Shown: positions 46,597 to 55,101 of the stretch, in pieces
Position numbering within the stretch: the first letter of the stretch is position 1
Layout: each line of letters opens with the position of its first letter
Source of the DNA: Pseudacidovorax sp. NFM-22
GTDB lineage: Bacteria > Pseudomonadota > Gammaproteobacteria > Burkholderiales > Burkholderiaceae_C
Reading direction: 5' to 3'
DNA: 64,000 nucleotides
NCBI RefSeq assembly: GCF_021401245.1
Contig: NZ_JACBFY010000001.1
Span: 930,001 to 994,000, forward strand
The notes under the pieces: model-generated
Database searches by the model: none
Told to the model about the DNA's origin: nothing
What the model saw: only the letters and a program-made list of their open reading frames with translations
Made by a program: the position numbers and the translations under genes

Positions 46597-46610
46597 AAGG
46601 CCCTCTCCCC

Positions 46611-48857
46611 ATGAACGCCCGCCGCAACTTCCTGCGCGCCTCGGCCACCACGGCCGGTGCCGCGGCCGCCCTGGCCGCCTTTCCGCCCAGCATCCGCCGT
46701 GCGCTGGCCATTCCGGCCCACAACGTCACCGGCACCATCATGGACGTCGAGCACGTGGTCATCCTGATGCAGGAGAACCGCTCCTTCGACCACTACTTCG
46801 GCACGCTGCCCGGCGTGCGTGGTTTTGGCGACCGCTTCACCGTGCCGCTGCCGGGTGGCCTGAACGTCTGGCAGCAGAGCGACGGCAACGGCAAGGTCGT
46901 GCTGCCCTTCCACCTGGACGGCAGCAAGGGCAACGCCCAGCGCGACGGCGGCACGCCGCACGACTGGGACGACAGCCAGAAGGCCTGGGACCACGGCCGC
47001 CTCGCGCAATGGCCGCGCTACAAGACCACCAAGGCGATGGGCTACCACCAGGAAGCCGAGGTGCCCTTCCAGTTCGCGCTGGCCAACGCCTTCACGCTGT
47101 GCGACGCCTACCACTGCGCCATGCACACGGGCACGGACGCCAACCGCTCCTTCCACCTCACCGGCACCAACGGCCCCACGGCCCAGAACGTGGCCTTCGT
47201 GCGCAACGAGTGGGACTGGCTCGACGGCCGGGCCGCCGCCGCCGGCACCGGCTACACCTGGAAGACCTATGCCGAGCGGCTGGAGGACGCCAAGGTCAGC
47301 TGGATCTCGTACCAGAACATGCCCGACGAATGGGGCGACAACATGCTGGGCGCCTTCCGCCAGTTCCGGCGGGCCAACCTGGCCTCGACCTGGCCGGTGA
47401 GCAGCGGCGGCGCACCCAACCAGCCCTACTCCGACAGCGGCCAGGCCACGCCCTACCGCGCCTACGACCCGGCCACCGACAACGCCGGCAACCCGCTCTA
47501 CAAGGGCATCGCCAACACGCTGCCGGGCAGCAAGCCCGAGGACTACCTCGACGCCTTCCGCCGCGATGTGCGCGAGGGCCGCCTGCCGCAGGTGTCGTGG
47601 ATCAACGCGCCTTCCATCTACTGCGAGCATCCCGGCCCGTCGAGCCCGGTGCAGGGTGCCTGGTTCGTCCAGGAGATCCTGGACGCGCTCACCGCCGTGC
47701 CCGAGGTCTGGAGCAAGACGGTGCTGCTGGTGAACTTCGACGAGAACGACGGCTACTTCGACCATGTGCCCTCGCCCTCGGCGCCCTCGCCCAACGGCGA
47801 CGGCAGCCATGCCGGCAAGACCACGCTGCCCGACTCGGCGCTCGCGGCGGAGTACTTCACCCATGCCGCGCCCGCCGGCAGCACCGGCCAGCCCACGCCG
47901 GATGGCCGCGTGTACGGCCCCGGCCCGCGCGTGCCCATGTACGTGATCTCGCCCTGGAGCCGCGGCGGCTGGGTCAACTCGCAGGTCTTCGACCACACCT
48001 CGGTGCTGCGCTTCCTGGAGCAGCGCTTCGGTGTGATGGAGCCCAACATCGGCCCCTTCCGCCGCGCCGTCTGCGGCGACCTGACCAGCGCCTTCAACTT
48101 CGTCAATCCCAATGGCGAGCCGCTGCCGACGCTGTCGGGCCGCAAGTCGCGCGACCAGGCCGACCAGTTGCGCACGCAGCAGCAGGCGCTGGCGCAGATC
48201 GTGCCGCCGGCCAACCCGCAGCTGCCGCGCCAGGCCCCCGGCACGCGGCCCTCGCGCGCCCTGCCCTACGAGCTGCACACCAGCGCCCGCGTGGATGCCG
48301 CCGCCGGCACCGTGCGGCTGATCTTCGGCAACACGGGCAAGCAGGCGGCGGTGTTCCACGTCTACGACCGGCTCAACCTCGGCCGCGTGCCGCGCCGCTA
48401 CATGGTCGAAGCCGGCAAGCAGCTGGACGACAGCTGGGCCGCCGCCACCGACAACGCGGGCCTGTACGACCTGTGGGTGCTCGGCCCCAACGGTTATCAC
48501 CGCCACTTCCGCGGCGACCTCAACGCGAGCCGTGCGGCGGGCACCGCCAATCCGGAATTGCGCGTCTGCTACGACGTGGCCAACGGCAACGTCTACCTGC
48601 GCATGCGCAACGACGGCACGGCCGCCTGCACGCTGACGGTCCGTGCCAAGGCCTACCGCGACGACGGTCCGTGGACCGCCACGATCGCACCGGGCGCCAC
48701 GGTGGAGCAGCACTGGGACCTGGCCGCCAGCGGCCGCTGGTACGACTTCGAGGTCGTCAGCAGCACCGACCCCAGCTTCCACCGCCGCTTTGCCGGCCGC
48801 GTCGAAACCGGCGCGCCGTCGGTCAGCGATCCGGCCATGGGCCTGGGCGAGCGATGA
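46611..48857 (+). CDS. plcN: Phosphocholine-type phospholipase C, Tat-exported (copy 1)
   Basis: 748 residues. The Tat signal RRNFLRAS precedes a hydrophobic stretch and AFPPSIRRALA. The phosphoesterase domain has EHVVILMQENRSFDHYFGTLPGVRGF, GTNGPTAQN and FDENDGYFDHVPSPSAP; the C-terminus carries two DUF756 beta domains (RVDAAAGTVRLIFGNTGKQAAVFHVYD and the region around AKAYRDDGPWTATI). The enzyme family releases phosphocholine or other head groups from phospholipids. It lies 14 bases after the phosphodiesterase gene. A near-duplicate is at 49163-51343. Confidence 0.9.
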   Translation: MNARRNFLRASATTAGAAAALAAFPPSIRRALAIPAHNVTGTIMDVEHVVILMQENRSFDHYFGTLPGVRGFGDRFTVPLPGGLNVWQQSDGNGKVVLPFHLDGSKGNAQRDGGTPHDWDDSQKAWDHGRLAQWPRYKTTKAMGYHQEAEVPFQFALANAFTLCDAYHCAMHTGTDANRSFHLTGTNGPTAQNVAFVRNEWDWLDGRAAAAGTGYTWKTYAERLEDAKVSWISYQNMPDEWGDNMLGAFRQFRRANLASTWPVSSGGAPNQPYSDSGQATPYRAYDPATDNAGNPLYKGIANTLPGSKPEDYLDAFRRDVREGRLPQVSWINAPSIYCEHPGPSSPVQGAWFVQEILDALTAVPEVWSKTVLLVNFDENDGYFDHVPSPSAPSPNGDGSHAGKTTLPDSALAAEYFTHAAPAGSTGQPTPDGRVYGPGPRVPMYVISPWSRGGWVNSQVFDHTSVLRFLEQRFGVMEPNIGPFRRAVCGDLTSAFNFVNPNGEPLPTLSGRKSRDQADQLRTQQQALAQIVPPANPQLPRQAPGTRPSRALPYELHTSARVDAAAGTVRLIFGNTGKQAAVFHVYDRLNLGRVPRRYMVEAGKQLDDSWAAATDNAGLYDLWVLGPNGYHRHFRGDLNASRAAGTANPELRVCYDVANGNVYLRMRNDGTAACTLTVRAKAYRDDGPWTATIAPGATVEQHWDLAASGRWYDFEVVSSTDPSFHRRFAGRVETGAPSVSDPAMGLGER

Positions 48858-48910
48858 GCCGCCCGCCCCACCTCTTCCCATCCTCCCTCCCCGACCACGA
48901 GCCACCCACC

Positions 48911-49123
48911 ATGTCCCACACCTTCTTCTCCCTGCGCACCGGCCTCGTCGTGCTGGCCGCCTGTGCTGCCCTGTCCGCCTGCGGCGGCAGCGGTGGCGGC
49001 AGCGGCTTCGTGCCCCTCGTCGGCGGCACCACGCCGGGCGCCGGCAGCGGCAACACCGGCACCAACCCGCCGCCTGCGACCGGCGACGGCAGCAAGACGC
49101 CCGAGATGCGCTGCGCGCCCTGA
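48911..49123 (+). CDS. Small Gly-rich lipoprotein, possible truncated duplicate
   Basis: 70 residues with lipobox LSAC (about residue 25) and a Gly/Ser/Thr/Pro tether ending in SKTPEMRCAP. The tether resembles that of the phosphodiesterase lipoprotein at 44476, but the enzyme domain is missing. It lies between the two phospholipase genes exactly where a duplicate of that lipoprotein would be expected. It could be a remnant of duplication or an independent small lipoprotein. Confidence 0.6.
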   Translation: MSHTFFSLRTGLVVLAACAALSACGGSGGGSGFVPLVGGTTPGAGSGNTGTNPPPATGDGSKTPEMRCAP

Positions 49124-49162
49124 GCCCGCCGCGCCCCGCAGATCCACGACGACACGCACACC

Positions 49163-51343
49163 ATGAACTCCCGTCGCAAATTCCTCCAGACCACGGCCAC
49201 CTCGGGCATCGCCGCCGCCACGCTGGCCGCCTTTCCGCCCAGCATCCGGAAGGCGCTGGCCATTCCGGCCAACAACGTCACCGGCACCATCAAGGACGTC
49301 GAGCATGTGGTCATCCTGATGCAGGAGAACCGCTCCTTCGACAGCTACTTCGGCACGCTGATGGGCGTGCGCGGGTTCGGCGACCGCTTCACCATTCCGC
49401 TGCCCAAGGGCCTGAACGTGTGGCAGCAGTCCGATGCCAACGGCAAGCCGGTGCTGCCCTACCACCTGGACGGCAGCAAGGGCAACGCCCAGCGCGTGAG
49501 CGGCACGCCCCACTCCTGGACCGACGGCCAGAACGCCTGGGACGGCGGGCGCATGTTCCAGTGGCCGCGCTACAAGAACACGGCCTCCATGGGCTACTAC
49601 AAGGAGGCGGAGCTGCCCTTCCAGTTCGCGCTGGCCAATGCCTTCACGGTCTGCGACGCGTACCACTGCGCGATGCACACGGGCACCAACTCCAACCGCA
49701 TGTTCCTGTGGACCGGCACCAACGGCCCCACCGGCGCCAACGTAGCCTCGGTGGTGAACGTGTGGGACGACATCGGCCCCTCCACGCAGGGCTACACCTG
49801 GAAGACCTACCCCGAGCGGCTGGAAGCGGCCAAGGTGAGCTGGATGGTCTACCAGTTCATGCCCGACAACTACACCGACAACCCGCTGGCCGGCTTCGTG
49901 CAGTATCGCCAGGCCAACGAGGCCTCGGGCAAGCCGGTGAGCAACGACGCCGCCTCACCCGCCTACGACCCGGCCAGCGACAACGCCGGCAACCCGCTCT
50001 ACAAGGGCATCGCCAACACCATGCCCGACGGCGGCTTCCTGGGCACCTTCAAGCAGGACATCAAGAACGGCAAGCTGCCGCAGGTGTCGTGGATCGTGGC
50101 GCCGGCCACCTACTCCGAGCACCCCGGCCCGTCGAGCCCGGTGCAGGGCGCCTGGTACACCCAGGAGGTGCTGGACGCGCTCACCGCCGTGCCCGAGGTG
50201 TGGAGCAAGACGGTGCTCATCGTCAACTTCGACGAGAACGACGGCTACTTCGACCACGTGCCTTCGCCCTCCGCACCCTCGCCGAATGGCGACGGCAGCT
50301 TTGCCGGCAAGACCACGCTGTCCGACGCCGACGTGGCCTTCGAGCGCTTCACGCATCCGGTGGCCTCGCCCGGCCAGCCGGTGCCGGATGGCAAGGTCTA
50401 TGGCCCCGGCGTGCGCGTGCCCATGTACGTGATCTCGCCCTGGAGCCGCGGCGGCTGGGTCAATTCGCAGGTGTTCGACCACACCTCGGTTCTGCGCTTC
50501 CTGGAGCAGCGCTTCGGCGTGATGGAGCCCAACATCAGCCCCTACCGCCGCGCCGTCTGCGGCGACCTGACCAGCGCCTTCAACTTCGCGAACCCGAACA
50601 ACGAGGTGCTGCCCACGCTCGCCGGTCGCAAGAGCAAGGACGAGGCCGACCAGTTGCGCGCCCAGCAGCAGGCGCTCGCGCAGATCGTGCCGCCCGCCAC
50701 GCAGCAGCTGCCGCGCCAGGCCACGGGCACGCGACCCTCGCGCGCCCTGCCGTACGAGCTGCACACCAGCGCCCGCGTGGATGCATCGGCCGGCACCGTG
50801 CGGCTGATCTTCAGCAACACGGGCAAGCAGGCGGCGGTGTTCCATGTCTACGACAAGCTCAACCTCGACCGCCTGCCGCGCCGCTACATGGTCGAGCCCG
50901 GCAAGCAGCTGGAGGACAGCTGGGCCGCCGCCACCGACAACGCCGGCCTGTACGACCTGTGGGTGCTGGGGCCCAACGGCTATCACCGCCACTTCCGCGG
51001 CGATCTGAACGCACTGCGCGCGGGCGGTTCGGCCAATCCGGAGTTGCGCGTGTGCTATGACGTGGCCAACGGCAACGTGTACCTGAAGATGCTCAACGGC
51101 GGCAGCGGTGCGTGCAGCTTCACCATCCGCGCCAAGGCCTACCGCGACGACGGGCCGTGGACGGCGACGGTGGCCGCGGGCGCCAGCGCCGAGCAGCACT
51201 GGGACCTGTCGGGCAGCGGCCGCTGGTACGACTTTGCGGTCACCAGCAGCGCCGATCCGAGCTTCTACCGGCGCTTTGCGGGCCGCGTGGAGACAGGGGC
51301 GCCGTCGGTGAGTGATCCGGCGATGGGGCTGCAGGATCTCTGA
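49163..51343 (+). CDS. plcN: Phosphocholine-type phospholipase C, Tat-exported (copy 2)
   Basis: 726 residues, colinear with copy 1 over most of its length. Tat signal SRRKFLQTTA; active-site motifs EHVVILMQENRSFDSYFGTL, GTNGPTGAN and FDENDGYFDHVPSPSAPSP are identical or nearly so. Differences cluster around residues 155-260, which may alter substrate choice (for example DHYFGTL changed to DSYFGTL). It is followed by a 960-base gene-free stretch. Recent tandem duplication is the simplest explanation. Confidence 0.9.
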   Translation: MNSRRKFLQTTATSGIAAATLAAFPPSIRKALAIPANNVTGTIKDVEHVVILMQENRSFDSYFGTLMGVRGFGDRFTIPLPKGLNVWQQSDANGKPVLPYHLDGSKGNAQRVSGTPHSWTDGQNAWDGGRMFQWPRYKNTASMGYYKEAELPFQFALANAFTVCDAYHCAMHTGTNSNRMFLWTGTNGPTGANVASVVNVWDDIGPSTQGYTWKTYPERLEAAKVSWMVYQFMPDNYTDNPLAGFVQYRQANEASGKPVSNDAASPAYDPASDNAGNPLYKGIANTMPDGGFLGTFKQDIKNGKLPQVSWIVAPATYSEHPGPSSPVQGAWYTQEVLDALTAVPEVWSKTVLIVNFDENDGYFDHVPSPSAPSPNGDGSFAGKTTLSDADVAFERFTHPVASPGQPVPDGKVYGPGVRVPMYVISPWSRGGWVNSQVFDHTSVLRFLEQRFGVMEPNISPYRRAVCGDLTSAFNFANPNNEVLPTLAGRKSKDEADQLRAQQQALAQIVPPATQQLPRQATGTRPSRALPYELHTSARVDASAGTVRLIFSNTGKQAAVFHVYDKLNLDRLPRRYMVEPGKQLEDSWAAATDNAGLYDLWVLGPNGYHRHFRGDLNALRAGGSANPELRVCYDVANGNVYLKMLNGGSGACSFTIRAKAYRDDGPWTATVAAGASAEQHWDLSGSGRWYDFAVTSSADPSFYRRFAGRVETGAPSVSDPAMGLQDL

Positions 51344-51441
51344 GGCCGGCTGGTTTCAGCGTTCTTCCGGGGGGGCGGACAAGGTGTTCGCTGCTGGCCC
51401 GGGGCGATCAACCAGCAGTTCGGCCGGTTCGCGAGCACGAG

Positions 51442-51505
51442 GCTCTTGGGCTCTTGGGCTCTTGGGCTCTTGGGCTGTTGGGCTCTTGGGCTCTTGAGCT
51501 CTTGG
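51442..51505. repeat. Eight tandem copies of GCTCTTGG
   Basis: Eight 8-base units with two single-base variants (GCTGTTGG and GCTCTTGA) run from 51442 to 51505. The tract is in non-coding DNA about 100 bases after the phospholipase stop. Such tracts can change length by slippage. Confidence 0.85.
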
Positions 51506-51553
51506 GCTCGTCGCTCGCTGCGATGAAGTCGTGGGCTGGACGCGCATGTCGCG

Positions 51554-52115
51554 GGAACGGTCACCCGGCAGAGGGCGCCGGCATGCGCGCTCCCGGTGCA
51601 CGCTCGCGCTGACCGGCTTGTTGCGCATGGCGCGTGCTCGCTCTCCACCGACGCGCCTTCCGCACTGCACGGCGCCGCGAATGGCACCTCCGCACGCACA
51701 CCGGCACCCTCCGCCTCGACGCTGCGCCCGAACGGCCGGTTTAGGGCAGGTGCCCCGCGCTTGCTCAGCGTTCAGTTGGACTGCGTATGGATGGGGTTCG
51801 GCTGCCCCCTCTCCCCTCGTGGGAGAGGGGTTGGGGGAGAGGGGGGTAATGCACCACGCCACTGCCCAGCCCGACCGATGTCCCCCCCTCTCCCCGGCCC
51901 TCTCCCGCAAGGGGAGAGGGGGCAAATGCAGGCGAGTGCGCGCGCAACGTCCAGGCGGAGGATGCCGGTGTGCGTGCGGAGGTGCCATTCGCGGCGCCGT
52001 GCAGTGCCCCAAGCACGTCGGTGGAGAGCGGGCACTCGTCTGGTGAGGCAAGCCGGTCGGCGCGAGCGTGCACCGGGAGCGCGCATGCCGGCGTCCTCTG
52101 CCGGGTTACCGTTCC
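51554..52115. repeat. Inverted duplication with 174-base arms
   Basis: Left arm 51554-51727 and right arm 51942-52115 are reverse complements of equal length without gaps; my hand alignment finds about 20 mismatches, 14 of them in one 40-base patch. The 214-base centre holds the GGGGAGAGGG palindromes. Open frames on both strands here mirror each other and are artefacts of the symmetry. The structure could fold as a large hairpin or be an element with long inverted ends. Confidence 0.85.
51804..51922. repeat. Dispersed GGGGAGAGGG palindromic repeat (second locus)
   Basis: CCCCTCTCCCCTCGTGGGAGAGGGG (51806-51830) and the set at 51885-51922 (CCCCCTCTCCCCGGCCCTC then GGGGAGAGGGGG) are near copies of 1811-1846. 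They form hairpins in the centre of the inverted duplication. Confidence 0.75.
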
Positions 52116-52307
52116 GGCCGCCTGCGCGCCCCATCAAGCCCAGCCGCCTGGTACACCCCGACAACCCAGAGACCCGGCGACCAAGCCCCAGCCAAGCAAA
52201 CGACCAGGCAGACCGAAGCCGCCCGCCCATCACCGACGTTCATCACGGGCCTCGCAGCAACAAAAGGCGCACCCCCCTAGAATCCGCGCCCTTTGCCCGC
52301 CCCTGCC

Positions 52308-53603
52308 ATGACCGCTCCGTCCTGCTGCGCCATCGACTTCGGCACCTCCAACTCCGCCATCGCCCTGCCCCAGGCCGACGGCAGCGCGCGGCTGGTGCTG
52401 GTGGAGGACGGGCGGCCCACCATGCCCACCACCGTCTTCTACGACGTGGAGGACCTCGAAGGCCACGAGCCACCGCGCCAGCTGCATGGCCGGGCCGCCC
52501 TGGCCGCGTATGTGGAAGGCCGCGAAGGCCGGCTGATGCGCTCGATGAAGAGCATCCTCGGCTCCGGCCTCGCCGAGCAGTCCACCGAGGTGGGCGAAGG
52601 CCGCTCGGTGCGCTACCTCGACGTGATCGGCGACTACCTGCGGCATCTGCGCCGCCTGGGCGAACAGGCCGCCAGCGGGCCGCTGACGCGCGTGGTGCTC
52701 GGCCGGCCGGTGCACTTCGTCGACGACGACGCCACGCGCGACGCCAAGGCCCAGGCCTCGCTCGAAGCCGCGGCGCGCGAGGTGGGCTTCGCCGAGGTGC
52801 ACTTCCAGTTCGAGCCCATCGCCGCCGCCCTGGACCATGAGCAGTCGGTCACGCAGGAAGAGCTGGTGCTGGTGGCCGACATCGGCGGCGGCACCTCCGA
52901 CTTCTCGCTGGTGCGCGTGGGGCCGCAGCGGCGCGAGCGCCTCGATCGCAAGGACGACATCCTGGCCAACCACGGCGTGCACGTGGCCGGCACCGACTTC
53001 GACCGCCGGCTGGACCTGGCCGCCATCCTGCCGCTGTGCGGCTACCGGGCGCTGGGCCCGACACGCCCCGGCGAGCGTCCGCGCGAGGTGCCCAACGCGG
53101 TGTACTTCGACCTCGCGACCTGGCACCTGATCAACGGCGTGTACGCCACCAACCGCGTGCTGGAGCTGCAGCGCATGCGCAGCTTCTATGCCGACGCGCG
53201 GCTGCATGCCCGCCTGATGCAGGTGGTGCAGGCCCGCCTGGGCCATGCGCTGCTGGCGCGCGCCGAGGCCGCCAAGATCGCCGTGGCCGAGGGCGGCGCC
53301 ACCACGCTGGGGCTGGACCTGATCGAGCCCGGCCTGGCCACGCCGCTGGACGCCGCCACCGCGCTCGGCGCGCTGGACGCCGACCTGCAGCGCATCGCCG
53401 ATGCCGCCGTCGAGACGCTGGCCCAGGCCGGCGTGACGGCGCAGGACGTGCGCACGCTCTACTTCACCGGCGGTTCCACCGGCCTGCGCGCCCTCACCGA
53501 ACGGATCGCCCACGTGGTGCCCGGGGCACGCGTAGTGCACGGCGACCGGGAATCGAGCGTGGCCCGCGGCCTCGGGCTGCACGCCTTGCGCGTCTTCGGC
53601 TGA
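52308..53603 (+). CDS. Hsp70-family protein (YegD-like)
   Basis: 431 residues. The actin-fold ATPase motifs are ACIDFGTSNSAIA-like AIDFGTSNSAIAL, VADIGGGTSDFSLV and LYFTGGSTGLRAL. There is no C-terminal peptide-binding domain of DnaK size, so this is a short chaperone-like ATPase resembling E. coli YegD. Function is unknown. ATG 52308 was chosen; an ATG 15 bases upstream is also in frame. It converges with the HDOD gene. Confidence 0.85.
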   Translation: MTAPSCCAIDFGTSNSAIALPQADGSARLVLVEDGRPTMPTTVFYDVEDLEGHEPPRQLHGRAALAAYVEGREGRLMRSMKSILGSGLAEQSTEVGEGRSVRYLDVIGDYLRHLRRLGEQAASGPLTRVVLGRPVHFVDDDATRDAKAQASLEAAAREVGFAEVHFQFEPIAAALDHEQSVTQEELVLVADIGGGTSDFSLVRVGPQRRERLDRKDDILANHGVHVAGTDFDRRLDLAAILPLCGYRALGPTRPGERPREVPNAVYFDLATWHLINGVYATNRVLELQRMRSFYADARLHARLMQVVQARLGHALLARAEAAKIAVAEGGATTLGLDLIEPGLATPLDAATALGALDADLQRIADAAVETLAQAGVTAQDVRTLYFTGGSTGLRALTERIAHVVPGARVVHGDRESSVARGLGLHALRVFG

Positions 53604-53621
53604 GCAGCGGGCGTCGGCGCG

Positions 53622-54734
53622 TCAGACGCGCAGGCCCTCCAGGGTCCGCTCTTCCCGCAGCAGGGCGGGCAAAGGCGCCAGCGCCGGCAGGCCCAGGTAG
53701 CTGCGCACATGGTGGAAGTCCGGGTCGCTGTCGAACACGGCGTCCAGCTCCTGCGGCCCGAGGAACTGGCCGCAGGCCAAGCGCTCGCCGATGCGGGCGC
53801 AGAGGTAGCCGAGCGCCAGCGCAGGCGCGCGCGCCGGCGGCGCCGCCTCCAGCGGCGTGACCAGCACCGACTCGAGCGCCCAGGCATCCGCCGCCAGGTG
53901 GGCGGGCAGCTTCCATTCGCGCATCAGCAACTGCCCGAGGGCGCCGGCCGACACGCCCCAATGGGCCTGCTGCAGGCGCAGGCGCGGCAACAGCGCGCCG
54001 GGCGCCACGGCGTCGTCGGGCGCGCGGCTCGCATGCTGGAAGGTGGTCGCGGCCAGGTGGCCCACGAAGGAGATCACCACGCCGGTGGCCAGCGCGCCGG
54101 GGTCCTCCAGCTGCAGGCGCGGCGCCAGGCGCAGGCACAGCGCGCCCGCCAACCCGCCCGAGGCGTCCAGCGTGTCCAGCACGCGGCGGCCGAAGGGCGA
54201 GCCGCTGTTGAAGGAGATGCCCAGCATGTGCCTCAGGCAGATGTTGCGCACCGTGGTCAGCCCCAGGAAGGTGATGGCCTGGCTCACGCTCGCCACCGGC
54301 TGGCGCACGCCGTAGAGCGGCGAGTTGACGGCCGCCATCACCTTGGCGGCCACCAGCGGCTCGCCCATCACCAGCGCCGCCAGCTCCGAGGCGCCGGCGC
54401 GGGACACGAAGTCGGGCGACACCAGCTGCTGCAACGCGCGCGGCGGCGGCGGGATCTCGCGCAGCACCGTGCGCACGCGGCGGGCCTGCTCCTCCAGCAG
54501 GGCGTCGGCGGCGGTCAGCTGGAAGCTGGCCAGCTGCTCGGGCAGGCCGCCCGTGGGCGGCGGCGCGTAGGCCTGCGGTGCGGCATCGGGGCCGGTCTCC
54601 ACCTCGCGCCATTCGAACTCGGGGGCCAGCGGCGCAGGCGCGGTTGACGTGCGGCGCGGGGCGGGCGCGGGCACGCCGGGCGCATCGGCACGGCCGGTCA
54701 GCGAGCGCCACCAGTGCTGCCAGCGGCTCGTCAT
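53622..54734 (-). CDS. HDOD-domain signalling protein
   Basis: 370 residues from ATG 54734. The HDOD domain (about residues 130-330) shows PPPPRALQQLVS, LAALVMGEPLVAAKVMAAVNSPLYGVRQPVASVSQAITFLGLTTVRNICL and VISFVGHLAATTFQHA. These are HD-like regulators that lack most metal ligands and often act in biofilm or stress signalling. The N-terminal 90 residues are Pro/Ala-rich and unlike the rest. The region upstream (54735-54957) carries no gene and ends at the fluoride riboswitch. Confidence 0.8.
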   Translation of the reverse strand: MTSRWQHWWRSLTGRADAPGVPAPAPRRTSTAPAPLAPEFEWREVETGPDAAPQAYAPPPTGGLPEQLASFQLTAADALLEEQARRVRTVLREIPPPPRALQQLVSPDFVSRAGASELAALVMGEPLVAAKVMAAVNSPLYGVRQPVASVSQAITFLGLTTVRNICLRHMLGISFNSGSPFGRRVLDTLDASGGLAGALCLRLAPRLQLEDPGALATGVVISFVGHLAATTFQHASRAPDDAVAPGALLPRLRLQQAHWGVSAGALGQLLMREWKLPAHLAADAWALESVLVTPLEAAPPARAPALALGYLCARIGERLACGQFLGPQELDAVFDSDPDFHHVRSYLGLPALAPLPALLREERTLEGLRV

Positions 54735-54958
54735 GCGATGCGGCCGCCGCCATGAGCCGGCCACCCGGCCGGACGCACCGGTCCGCCGGCGATGGCGCAG
54801 TGGGGGGCGGACGGACACAGGCACATGGTGGCGGAGGGGCGTGAGGCGCACGGCGCACCCGGGGTGGGCGGCGCACCAGGAAATGAAGCCAAAGGAATTA
54901 TTAACGCTTTGTTTCAATTGGCGCAACGGGCCCGACCCAACGCTATGATCGGCGGCCC

Positions 54959-55047
54959 TGGAGATGGCATTCCTCCATGAACCGCCGTGGCGCCTGTCGC
55001 GGCTGATGATGCCTACATGCCCCTGACCTCGTCGGGAAGCTGTAGGC
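54959..55047 (+). promoter_or_regulatory. Fluoride riboswitch (crcB motif)
   Basis: The RNA would read GGAGAUGGCAUUCCUCCAUG then AACCGCC, a short variable stem and GGCUGAUGAUGCCUAC (up to 55016), the conserved crcB aptamer. Its 3' end GCCTACA (55011-55017) can pair with TGTAGGC (55041-55047), a likely expression platform. A TATGAT -10-like box at 54944-54949 would start transcription about here. It lies 55 bases before a CLC-F gene, the classic target. Confidence 0.9.
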
Positions 55048-55101
55048 GCTCGCGTCCGCACTCGACGGCTGGGTCAGGTCCCTCCCCTTCGCATCGACGA
55101 C

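Noticed and set aside
51442-51505. Tandem octamers as part of a coding region (LLGSWAVG-like frame)
   Set aside because: No start, no conservation expected, and the frame reads as simple repeats on either strand.
51356-52233. Overlapping open frames on both strands in the inverted duplication
   Set aside because: They mirror each other because of the inverted repeat and are Arg/Pro-rich; no domain is recognisable.
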